From Halichondria panicea (Eukaryota; Porifera; Demospongiae; Suberitida; Halichondriidae), in NCBI RefSeq assembly GCF_963675165.1, contig NC_087384.1, forward strand, positions 5,635,182-5,699,181: 64,000 nucleotides of DNA, given 5' to 3'. The notes under the pieces were generated by a model. That model was not told the origin of the DNA, did not search any database, and saw only the letters and a list, made by a program, of their open reading frames with translations. This document shows, piece after piece, positions 33,250 to 44,800 of the stretch. The translations under genes were made by a program, and so were the position numbers. Position 1 is the first letter of the stretch; every line of letters begins with the position of its first letter.

Positions 33250-35314
33250 GCACCTGAACTGTGCAACTATATAAGAGAAGAGTTGAAATAATGATGGACT
33301 TGAGTAACAGTTATGACTCAATGATGTCCTGATTTTATAGCATTCCAAAAGGAAATTGGGTAGTCTGTGGTATTAATCTGTAAACTCCCCCTGGAAGTAC
33401 ATAATTAACATCACCCTAATGCTGCATGGGATCAGGAGTACTCCTGATGGGATGCATGCATGCATGAAAACTATATTATTATGTACCAGCCTATATTTAT
33501 AGATCTATATACTTAGTGATTTTTCAGTTGTGATTTACTGCAGCTGCATGTATAAATAATACATTAAGGGTATATAGCGTGCATGCATGGAGGAGAATAC
33601 TTTGATAGGATTATGGCTTTAGCATAATCCTTGAGTCTACGTATTTGTGCGTATGGATTAATATAATCCACAACCGTTTGTACATAATAGATCTGTTTCC
33701 TCCTTGAGAAATTTCCAACAATGTTCTCACTATAAAGTGTAAATATAGCTAACTGCAATTACAAGGATTTACACATAATTATAGCAAACATACAACAGAT
33801 GAGAGTAAGTAATTTTGTATTATGCATGTATAATTATATAGTATACTGATTATAAATGTGGTTCATGGTTCCTTTAGAAAGCTATACTTTCTTAGAAACC
33901 TTGTAATTCAATTGTGTTGGGAGACCACGGCATTCTTTGATGGCTTGTAATTTAATAAAGATTATCAGTGTTGATACTACTTGGTTGAGAAATTACCACT
34001 GTATTTTCACAGATGTCTTGCAATACCACACCACTAAACCAACAGAGGGATATCCATAAAACAGGTTTGACAATAGTAATTCTATAGTGCAATACTCTAA
34101 TATTCAGTTCCAACTTATCTCTGTCTCCCAGTGCTGCAGTCCATGTGCAATTTTGTTCCAACTTGTTGTACTCTCCCAGTGCAGTGCATGTGCAATTTTA
34201 TTACAGAGATGTATAATTATAATGCAATGGGACTTCCCCACTTGTATAGCCATGTTTTAAACACACAAATGTAAAAGGAACTCTCTCCAATGCATACAAG
34301 CGGCCTTGTATATATTGAGTGACTGTTTGTATAGTTTTGATAGTCTTTATATATATAGCTTGTATATATAGCTTGTACAGCCATGTTTTGAACACACAAA
34401 TGTAAAGGGAACTCTCTCCAATGCATACAAGCAGCCTTGTATATATTGAGTGACTGTTTGTATAGTTTTGATAGTCTTTATATATATAGCTTTCAATTGT
34501 ACATAGCCATTCCTCCTTCTCCCATTGTGCATGTACGCGAGCGGCAGATCCTATATTTATAATTATTTTGAGGACAATTGTATAAGAGTTTATTAGGAAG
34601 AGTACGCAACTTCACTTAAAACTGTAGTGGGCGTTCTGTCTAACTTACGTCTTATAACTACATGCACATGCTGTTTGATGGCTTGTAATTTAATAAAGAT
34701 TATCAGTGTTGATACTACTTGGTTGAGAAATTACCACTATATTTTCACAGATGTCTTGCAATACCACACCACTAAACCAACAGAGGGATATCCATAAAAC
34801 AGGTTTGACAATAGTAATTCTATAGTGCAGTACTCTAATATTCAGTTCCAACTTATCTCTGTCTCCCAGTGCTGCAGTCCATGTGCAATTTTGTTCCAAC
34901 TTGTTGTACTCTCCCAGTGCAGTGCATGTGCAATTTTATTACAGAGATGTATAATTATAATGCAATGGGACTTCCCCACTTGTACAGCCATGTTTTGAAC
35001 ACACAAATGTAAAGGGAACTCTCTCCAATGCATACACAAGCGGCCTTGTATATATTGAGTGACTGTTTGTATAGTTTTGATAGTCTTTATATATATAGCT
35101 TTCAATTGTACATAGCCATTCCTCCTTCTCCCATTGTGCATGTACGCGAGCGGCAGATCCTGTATTTATAATTATTTTGAGGACAATTGTATAAGAGTTC
35201 ATTAGGAAGAGTACGCAACTTCACTTAAAACTGTAGTGGGCGTTCCGTCTAACTTACGTCATAACTACATGCATGCTGTAGTACAAACTGTAAAATCAAA
35301 TTTGCAATGAACAA

Positions 35315-35517
35315 CATACTAGAATGTTTTGCGGATGAAAAACCTTTGCGAATGAGCTAAATTAGAAAAATTGACCCTTGCGATCTAACTATTGCGTTCT
35401 GGCAAGGATCATGTGTATTTACTAGTACTAATTTAGGTTTTTTGCGATTTTATTGTTGCGAATTGATCAATTAACTCTCGCAAAGTTCGCATTGTTACTC
35501 ACAAAACATTCTAGTAA
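35315..35517. mobile_element. Short MITE with TACTAGAATGTTTTG termini
   Basis: Inverted terminal repeats TACTAGAATGTTTTG and CAAAACATTCTAGTA bound about 200 bp of TTGCGA-rich non-coding sequence. No clear target duplication beyond the terminal bases. Confidence 0.6.
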
Positions 35518-35759
35518 TGATTTATCACTAATGTTCAACTGCCTATAGGAAAAGCAATGAGCAACATAACTAATTTTATTCATTGCCTTTCCTACTACAG
35601 TGCATCCAGTAGATTACCACAAATGTGTGAGTGGTTTTAAATGTTGATTGGAACCGTTCGTGCTGATACCATTGCAGTGACGTTTCTAGGAATATCGGTA
35701 GGAGAAATTTTTGGATTCCGTCCACGCACAGGAAGCGACGCCCACGTTTTACTGCGCAT

Positions 35760-35984
35760 TACATGCAGGCAACAATAAAATTATACTGTTTTACACAAGA
35801 AAAGTCACAAAGATATCAATTCTACAAGTATACCATTCAATATTTTTCACAGTGTATCACTATGTGTAGAAGACATAGTCTTGTCAGTCGATTGTTCTGT
35901 GTGATCGTACTGCTGTCTTTATTCTCTTCAGACCGTGCACTGAAAGACTTCTCTGCTGAGCAGCTATACTATATAGCAGAGGAG
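35760..35984 (-). pseudogene. hAT transposase fragment, second copy
   Basis: Nucleotide similarity to 4622-4731 is clear (both contain CTGAAAGAC and TCTCTGCTGAGCAGCTA around the AERSFSG-coding region), and the preceding 35680-35760 resembles 4345-4490. The reading frame is broken. It is interrupted on the right by the element at 35985. Confidence 0.75.
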
Positions 35985-37066
35985 TAGCCTCGATCCCAGG
36001 CCGAGTTTTCGCTTTTATAACGGTTAGGCGAACAACTGGGCCTGGTACTAGTTGTCTGCGCATGCGTCAAATTTTCATTGTATATTTGTGGTCGGCAAAA
36101 ATATTTAATAAATCAATAATAGAAATTTGTACACAGAAAATGCACAGAGTGAGTACACAAAAGATGTACATAGGGAGCTGCTTCACAAAGGCCTGGGGAG
36201 TTGCCAGTTGTGCTGCAGCACAATTACAGTGACCCAGGGAAACTTCAGGATGATTGAATGCCTTCAAATTACGTTTCAAAAAGATTTAGCAGGCTGCTGG
36301 ACTTCTGTGATTCTAGGCCCCAACTCGTAACTCAGTTAAATTTTGCTTGAGAAAACGTAGATTCTCTTGATGTCTCTGAGCTACCCAGCAACGCTCGAAT
36401 GAGCAGGTCATACTCCAGTCCTGTGAGTATAGGACAATATTAAAAGAAACCAAAGACGGTTAAACCCTTACCTCAAACTGTCCAGTCTCGTCCGTTAGTA
36501 TAGCCAAGAGGAGCACTGTTGGGATAGCTGGATATTAGCCATTGCTCCTAGATCCTGTACAGAGAAGTAGACATTTTAAATACGTGTAGATCTATACATA
36601 TTAAATTTCTCGGTTATAGTGTCATTGTCGACGAGCTGATGATGGCAGCACCAAGTTCACTAGCTCACACTCTTCACTTGATCCACCATATTAATGATGA
36701 AACTATAGTCTACCTACGTACCGGTAGATCTTGCCAAACATGAACAAGACTTAATAGCATAGCCATAGGGCCCACACAAAAATATCTGACCTTAACAAGC
36801 TTGACAAAGCTTTATACCTCTTCCCTTGTTGTTCAGTCTTCAGAATAAGCTTCAGAGAAGAGAGAAGCTTCAGCCATTCCAATCGATTCCAATAATGATA
36901 AAACGGGAACTGACTTCTAGTACACGATAGTACACGAATATAAATGTCACGAAAGTGAACGAGAATATCCATTTGTCAGAATCTGACGAACGACTGACGC
37001 ATGCGCAGACACCAGTTGTTCGCCTAACCGTTATAAAAGCGAAAACTCGGCCTGGGATCGAGGCTA
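35985..37066. mobile_element. 1.08-kb Mutator-like element with 9-bp target duplication
   Basis: Termini TAGCCTCGATCCCAGGCCGA with about 52-bp inverted repeats ending GGCGAACAACT, plus subterminal inverted TCTGCGCATGCGTC. The 9-bp duplication GCAGAGGAG stands at 35976-35984 and 37067-37075. No transposase is visible, so it is non-autonomous. Minus-strand exon-like pieces occur inside: an ATG frame at 36972-36822 ending at a GT donor, about 36520-36470 (PTVLLLAILTDETGQFE then GTAAGG) and about 36420-36318 (DWSMTCSFERCWVAQRHQEN onward to a stop). These could be captured host exons; I do not recognise the product. Confidence 0.8.
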
Positions 37067-37382
37067 GCAGAGGAGCAGAGGACCTGATCTCACACTCTAC
37101 CTGAATAATTATACAATGATTTTGATGCAGATATTCTGATGATAGTATATCATTGTGCTCCTCACTATAGCCTATAGTGAGAGCACAATGATGTAATTAT
37201 ACTATCACCAGAATATCTGCTTAGCAATGGTTTTGATTCAGATGTTCAGACTGGTGATAGTATATCATTGTGCTCTCACTATATAGGCTATAGTGAGGAG
37301 CACAATGATATACTACACCAGAACATCTGCATCAAAACCATTGTAAGCATAGAGTGTGATCAGGTCCTCTGCTCCTCTGCTG
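37067..37382. mobile_element. Fold-back element with two nested palindromes
   Basis: The outer arms GCAGAGGAGCAGAGGACCTG (left) and their reverse complement (right) enclose two further hairpins centred near 37170 and 37287. Each is of the form ATATCATTGTGCTC..CACTATAGCCTATAGTG..GAGCACAATGAT. The whole 316 bp folds on itself in two alternative ways. There is no coding potential. The Mutator-like element is inserted exactly at its left tip. Confidence 0.8.
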
Positions 37383-37506
37383 GTGATGGTTGTAACTTGA
37401 GTCACTTTAGAATAAAATTATAGCATGCTGTCACAGTACGCATGCCCAGGAAACTTGGATATCTACATGAAGGTGTGGTCTCCATGCAATCCGCAGTATA
37501 TAAAAG

Positions 37507-38490
37507 CTCTTGTTACAGGGTTTTGCAGAATTCTTGCAACAGGGCTTAACAGACAAAGCAATAACTTCCATATATGGAAGTCAACTGCTAATAATAATAG
37601 TGTACATGTCCATGGAGGTACATATATATGTATATAATTATAATTATTTGAATTAAAAGATGTCCTGTGAGCCTAAGAGAGCATCAGCTTATTCACAAGA
37701 TTTAATTAAGGTGGTGGATGGTGCACCAGGTGGAAATGCAGGGCAAATATTGTTGTGAAGTTGGTGTGTGCAGAACTGTTGGCATAGCTGTGTATTGACA
37801 GATCATTATCAGTTGCTTTTAGTTGTGTTCTTCAAAATATAACCAGACAGAAGATGGTTAATTCTTGTTGCAAAGCAAAGAAGTGAGAGGAGCATACCTT
37901 CAAGACATGTACATTTTCAATGATCATCCTGAAATGTTGATGAGACAGGAGCTGACAGAAGAAATTTCCAGAGGAGATTTGGTTACAATATAAGGCCTAA
38001 GGGGCAAGCCTTCTGTCATCAAGCTTATCAATATCGCCCAATACCACTATTTTGAGGGTGTTTCGTTTATCAACTGTTCCGATATCATTGAAAAGAGCAA
38101 CAGTTCTCACAACCTTATATGAATATAAGCTGATGCTCTCTGGACATCTTTCAATTCAAATAATTATACACATACCAGGGTGTCATACATGATTTTAAAT
38201 TAGAGGGGATTTTGAAAAGTCACCAGAACATTTAAAAAAAGGTCAACAGTTTTTTCAATACCCTGCAGGCTATGGACACTCAGTCGTACGACTGAGTACC
38301 TGAATGCAAATTTTAGGGGGGAGGGGGGAATTGGAGCCAGAGGGGGATAATCATATATCCCTGTATGCTGCATATACATGTACATGTACTCAACATATTA
38401 TTGTCAGCAGTTGACGTCCATATATGGAAGTCATTGCAGTGTCTGTTTAGCCCTGTTGCAAGGATTTTACAAAACCCTGTAGCTAGCTAG
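37507..38490 (+). mobile_element. Tc1/IS630-like transposon relic with long inverted repeats
   Basis: Left end about 37507-37660 (TACAGGGTTTTGCAGAATTC, CTTGCAACAGGGCTTAACAG, ACTTCCATATATGGAAGTCA) is repeated inverted at about 38100-38490. Between them the plus strand keeps transposase-like pieces: from 37660 an ATG frame with RASAYSQDL, a motif common at the start of IS630/Tc1-type transposases, and at 37890-38120 fragments YLQDMYIFNDHPEML and GLRGKPSV broken by stops and frameshifts. The element is dead. The right arm is interrupted by another MITE at about 38176-38366. Confidence 0.65.
38176..38366. mobile_element. MITE of the CAGGGTGTCATAC family, degraded copy
   Basis: Begins CAGGGTGTCATACATGATTT and shares the body TCAATACCCTGCAGGCTATGGACACTCAGTC with 50589-50747. 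The right terminus is poorly preserved (around TCCCTGTATG). Inserted in the right arm of the Tc1-like relic. Confidence 0.6.
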
Positions 38491-41400
38491 CTATAGCTCT
38501 AGTGCAATGCAGGCTCAGGCTCATGCAGCTCCCAGCTATCCAGTAAGTTACAGTAATTAATGTTGAACTTAGGGGGTGCTTGAGCATCCTGAGCCCCTAG
38601 GTGGATACACCACTGCGCATTGTGTATAGGTGAATGAAGCTACAACATAATTATTGATTTCCATAAATCTATACATTGTAAATGGGCGCACAATAGCTGT
38701 ACGCCCACTCTTAATTTGGTGATGATGTCATCAGAACAGTTGAAATTTGTAGTTTTTCAGCGTTATCTCAGCAATGGAATAAGCATAGAGGATGTTCTTG
38801 GTATCAAAATGTAGCCCATTTATCTGTAAACTTACTACAGAAATTTGAAAGCTAAGCTATTAATTTTTCAAAAGTTATTACTCTAACCAAGAGTAGACCT
38901 GAAAACCAGTAAATCATGAATTATATACACTGTGGACACTGTTTATAAGGCCCATAAAGGATAGCCAGGATACCTAAACCATTCAACAATTATCTTATAA
39001 AGTCTGAGAGCTTAGCTGTTTAGTGGTTAGTGTTTTATTATTCTAACCGATTACCCACTTACTATAAAAATTTACTGTTGTATATTAGTTCTATTAATCC
39101 CCCCAAACCCACCACCTCATGTTTTCATTGAATATGTTGTAGCTTATTCATTCACCTACACAATGGTATCAGCACCATTTCTTAGAAAGGTTCCAATCAT
39201 CAACATTTAAATACAACCACTCACACATTTGTGTAATCTACTCTCTATAAGCTGGATGCACTGTAGTTGCGGTCAGAGGAGGTCCGACATGCGTGCATCT
39301 ATACAATAATAGTGCAACGTACGCTATGACAAGTACAGTTGAAAACAGCAGTGGTTCTTGGTCAGACATGCATGCAATGGAACTAAGCTTTATGTGTTAA
39401 CGAATAGCTATAGCGCTCTGGACATTCACCGGGACCAGAGTAGTCTCACAGTAAAGAAGCCAGAACTCAAGCATGGCTGTATAGTGCGTATTTGATGTAT
39501 CAAGCTTCAAAATGAAACTGTATTTAGCTAGCTTCAATGCATGTGTGTACAAGGTTTAATTTATACTTTTTTAGCTTTTACCCAACTAAGCTTTTTACCA
39601 TTTGAAAATCTGTCAAAACAAATAACTTTTTTTGCTGAGGCTATCTATCCTACATGTAGCTAGCTGTAAACGCAGTGCCATGGCATCCAAGTGAAAATAC
39701 ACACACAAACAAACATACTTACTATACCGTCTTTCTTTTAATTACAGCGCCGCTAAAGATTTTCATTGGCGCACAAATAACCATAATTCCAGTTTGGCAC
39801 TTATAATATTATTTAGAGTGGTGTTTAGCAATGTAGAGTACTATAATATAGCTATAGTATAGCTGTTTCCACGAGGCTATCAGATCAGTTGTACATGTCA
39901 TACCTTGCTCATAAAAATTACTGAAGGATTGCCTAGGAAAAGCACAAAAACAAAAACAAAATATTGCTTAAAACAGTACATGTGAATGACGTTGTAACAG
40001 ATTGGAGTTATGCACTCGCCGAATTTCTTGTTTCTTTGCTTTTTCGCGCTTTCTTTTCCTGGCAATCCTAGCAACGTTCACATTGCAAATGTTTTTTAAT
40101 AGAAAATAGAGACTACTAATAGTAGTCTCTATTTTAACCGCCCTCTAAAAGTTGGGCGGCCTAATCACGAGTCTGTGTTATAGAGGGCGACTGATTCATG
40201 AGACAATATTCTGCACGGTTTTTATCGCTGAATCTGTTGACAGCTAGTTGTGTTTGGTGTCTATGATGGTTACTGGACCAGCACATACTACCCATACTAG
40301 CTAGATCCGCCTAGATCCAGTCATGTTCTACTGCTGAGTCAGCAAAAACAAAAAGCAATTTGGCCTGGAATGTCATTAAAAGGTCATAATTAGTGAAAGT
40401 TCAAGTGATGTCCGACCTCCTCTGTATCCCTTCTGTACAGTTCCTCTAGTTCAGTATTCAGAACCAGCTATAGTTTTCTTTCTCCATCCCCACATAACTA
40501 ACATTATCTAGGTAATGCATATCAACATATTCCCAATGCTAAAGATACAATAAATTCAATACAATGGAGTTGCTTTTTTCCAATGTTCTCTCCAAAATAC
40601 AAGACAATGATGTCTTGCACACTACAGCTCACTGACATCATAGCTTAAGACCCACAGAGAACCTGCGATACTGCTGGTCTTATTCACTTGGTTCACATAC
40701 GAGAATTTATTCGCTACCCCATGCACACAGCATGCACCCCGGCCGACGTACCGTGCCAAGGCAACCAAGTTGGTGGACTTCATGACAGATCGAGTTAGAA
40801 CCTCTCCCTAGCTCTGATTTTTACAAGTTCATGACAATTAATCCTGGGAGCATTAATTGTCTTGGACTGAACACATGCATATTGTAAACATCCTCTTCAC
40901 TATATACACTAGCACAGAACAGGACGCAATAGTTGTTAGTGTTTTTGTACTTTTAAATTTGCATGCATGTACGATTGCATGTGTTTCTATGACTTTTGTA
41001 CAATATTCTATAGCTATTTGTGAAGAATATATTCCATCACCCACTCATTCAGTATTCAGTATAAATTATGAGAGACAGTTAGAAATTCATCATAAAAAGC
41101 ACAGATGCAAAATAATTATAATGATCCACAATAAAAATAATTATTTATGAGTTTTAATGTTCGTCTCTGTTTCAGCATGGCTATGAGATAGGACTGTGTT
41201 GCTCCACACGAGAGCAAAGAGCAGCCAGGGTGTCCTATAGTGGGGACGTCCCAGGGACAGCTAGTCTACTTTCGTCAATGTATTTCTCATAACTTGGGTG
41301 CAATAGGTTAAATGGGCTAGGTAAAAAATTAATGACTTAATTGATAGCTTAAAAAGTACATTAAATGAAACACAAATGCTAGCTAATACAAACGTGTCAA

Positions 41401-41830
41401 TCTATTTGATCCACTTTAAACAGTTAGGAGAGTCCTCGTCTCTAGTGGCTCTTGACAGCCGCTCCATCGTCCGATATATTCAGGGGGTTACCTGTGTAGG
41501 GAGGGGGCCCAGGTTGTCATGCATAGCGGGGGTATATGCATGGCATAATTAATACTGTGAAATCTGTCTATAGTGGCTGCAATAAAGCAGAGGTGGCCTG
41601 CTAATACAGCTCCAAACATATACACATTATATAGGTGTATTATAGAGGGTGATCTGCTTATGGCAATACCACAACAGACAGTTTCAATGAAATCATACAA
41701 TAGACATGCAGCAAACAATCGATCGATGCACTCAGTGTCGGTTTAATTTGATTCTCAACACCAACTTGATTGAAAGACTTGCTAATTCCACTAAGTATAA
41801 TTATTATACAAACAAAACACTGTCTATCCA
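38491..41830. other. Gene-free region with repeat fragments
   Basis: No supported gene. About 39185-39262 is an inverted partner of 35598-35672. About 40253-40437 is an inverted, diverged partner of 5432-5520 and 5940-5975 (sharing AAGTTCAAGTGATGTCCGAC and GTGTTTGGTGTCTA), so it is part of the same transposon debris as the hAT region. A perfect 23-nt palindrome AGAGACTACTAATAGTAGTC lies near 40109-40131. Confidence 0.5.
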
Positions 41831-44800
41831 TCAGCCCACTCCCTGATCTATGCCACACCCACCTGACTCCTCCCCCTCAGTATCGAGGTACTTGGTCTTA
41901 TACTCGTTCATAGCAGTCTCGTAAGACAGTGGTGGCCATCGATGCTCCTCCACATAAGAGAGGTTGTCTTCGCCCAATTGCAGAAATTGTTCATTTGCCT
42001 CCAAAACATTGAAATTGCTTGAGATGAAGTGGAGGCACCAACTACTGAGCTGAGACGCGTTGTGCAGCTGTGAGGAGAGCAGGAGTCCTGTGTGTGTGTG
42101 TGGGGTGTGTGTGTGTGTGGAGCTGTGAGGAGAGCAGGAGTCCTGTGTGTGTGTGGGGTGTGTGTGTGTGTGGAGCTGTGAGAAGAGCAGGAGTCCTGTG
42201 TGTGTGTGGGGTGTGTGTGTGTGTGTGGAGCTGTGAGGAGAGCAGGAGTCCTGTGTGTGTGTGGGCATTACAGTTTGTAATTCAGTATGGAGCAGTCGAA
42301 TTTCTGTCAACGTAAATATTTCAACGAAGCACTGATAAATTTGTGCTGGAACCGAAATCACTGATTACCTACACAATGATGTGTGTACAGTTGTACAGGC
42401 TGTGTGTAGTGTTAGTTGGTTGGTACGTACATTAGCTGAGGCAACTCAATGAATGTAGGATCGATGTACCAACACTCTCTACAGTCGGTCGGTACTAACT
42501 ACCTCTTATGCCTTGGCCCTTAGTGAGATTGAGGATGGAAAATAGCCACCACTTAACAAACTCTTGGGCATGACCTCACCTATAATTAGGCCCTGGCAAA
42601 TTATGCCGGCATAATTTGGGGCATAATAGGGTTAAAAATTTTGAATTCGGTTCAAATAGGACGGTCCTCTGCTGCTGCTGAATGTGTTTTTTCTCTTTTA
42701 AATGACTCTTTCACATCTAGAAGATTATGTTGAATCTTCAGTTATGTTACAAATGTACAATACAACAAGAGATAATTTTTGCTAATATTATTGCTGAAAA
42801 AAGGACGTCAATGTGGGGCATAATGGGTTCTTTTGACAAGCATAATAGGCTGAATTTGGGGCACTGCTCAAAAGCATAATAGGCAGAAGAAAGAGCATAA
42901 TTTGCCAGGGCCTACCTATAATGTCGACGTTTGCTTTCGCAATAAAATCTTTAGTGGCCCTCTCCACGTGCTTGGAGATGTACAGTTCACACAGTGACAT
43001 CAGCCGACTCATCATGTACCTGTCGTGAGCCAGCAAGGAAGAGGGGAGGAGTCAACAATGCAAGTGACAAACATCATGTGGAGAATATGTATTGCTCTAA
43101 TTTTAAATACACATACCCACTGTATAATTATTATCTGAGGTTGGCTTTCCTTAAATGCAACTGACAAACATCTATACTTTCAAGTTTTGGTCCTCAGTAC
43201 AATAAGCGACTAACTAACGAGCCTATACAGTCAGGAGTGCATGTACTCCTGATACAGTACAACAATTTCACACCTATTGGCCAGCTCCAATATTCCCATA
43301 GAGTCCCCCTCCTCAATGGGAGCGTGGTCAGTGTACAGGTACTCGAGGAAACTCACAAACGTGTCCAATGGTATATCAGGGACGGATATCTGAGGAGAGA
43401 GGAGAGATAAAGGTTCCTGCGTAGTAATTCTGCTGCAATTAATAGAGCAAGATCTTTGTACGGTTCTTGCAAATATTAAGGTATAAAGTGCATCCCAACA
43501 AACAGAGTGATTCTATTTGGGGAGATGAAATCAACTTTATTGTGTGCAGAATTCTGTTATTCTAGCTAGGGATTATAATACACTTTCAGCAAGTGAGGCT
43601 ATAATTTTTTGATTAACCGTATCTATGACAACCTACTTGGTTAGCTGTGCTCTCTTGGAAGGCTCCAGACAACATGGCCGACATGACCTCACATCGTGTG
43701 GTCAGTACTAGTCGGTGAGCGGGGACAACCACACCCTCCACTAGGAAACACACATCAGAGAACAGTTCCTGCGTGTGTGTGGGTATGGGGGGGAGGGTGG
43801 TGATAAAACAGGTACAAGTGTCTTCTATTCTAAAATACAATTGTACAAAAGATGCATCATAATCTCACGCACTCAAAAGTCAGTTACTCGACCCTGATTG
43901 TTGCTAAAGAAGGTTGCCAAAAGTTCAAAGTCCATAATTACGACTGACTGTATGCCGCATTCTCAAAACAGTGCAGCTTTGCAGCTCTTTCCTCACTTGC
44001 AGCTAATTGCAGCTAGCTAGCACTATAATTATATGTTATATCTACAGATTTTTCTACACACGAGTCTGAAGAACGAAGATAATTTTGCAGATTTAAAACA
44101 CTCTTTTCACCTAAAGGATGGGTTCAGGATTGACGTAGCAGTTATCAGCCCTACACCAACAAGTTACTGTAATACTAGTAGATCGTTTAAAAGTAGGGAC
44201 ACATACACTGGGGACCCTGAGATTGTTGCTGCTAAGCTCAACTATAGAAGCCTATACAGAAGCTCGTACGAGTCTACAGACACGTAATGAACACACTACC
44301 GTATACTTCGCTGCGCATGCGCACACCGAGGCATAATGATGCACAAGTACAACCAACCAGCACACAAACACACAGAAACACAGCGTACATACACCTTATT
44401 GAGAAATAGTTGTTTTGTGATGCTGGTGTTTCTAATCGGAATCAGATACTCCTCCCCTTTACGAGCATTCTCACACACCAGCTCCAACTCGGGTAAATTC
44501 AGCAGCTGAGAAATCTTGATTGTTTCGTCAATACATTCGCTCTCTTTGCCAAGTTCCATCACTCCAGTGTAGAGGAATGTTAGGACACGAGTTAGCGCTA
44601 GCTCCGTCACTATGGAGGGGTCAAAGGTCACCTCCATTAACTGCCTACCGTCCAAATCAAGTCTATATAGCGTAAAAATTAAGTATATGGCCTGTTGATT
44701 TCAACACACAATGTTAGATTCATACATACATGTTAAAAATGTATATCAAGAATTATAGGTACAGTAACAGTGTAGCATAAAACAAAGTGTATTTCAGATA

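Noticed and set aside
34201-35202. Short frames around CIIIIHLCNKIA and YIYKDYQNYTNSHSIYTR repeats as small peptides
   Set aside because: They come from non-coding subrepeats in the copy B tail, differ in frame from unit to unit and lack any splice or start context.
41986-42361. Long minus-strand frame through the GT-rich repeat encoding [14 protein letters not shown]-type peptide as a separate protein
   Set aside because: It is the open frame of a minisatellite at an intron/exon border; only the part from 42087 down is RhoBTB exon 10.
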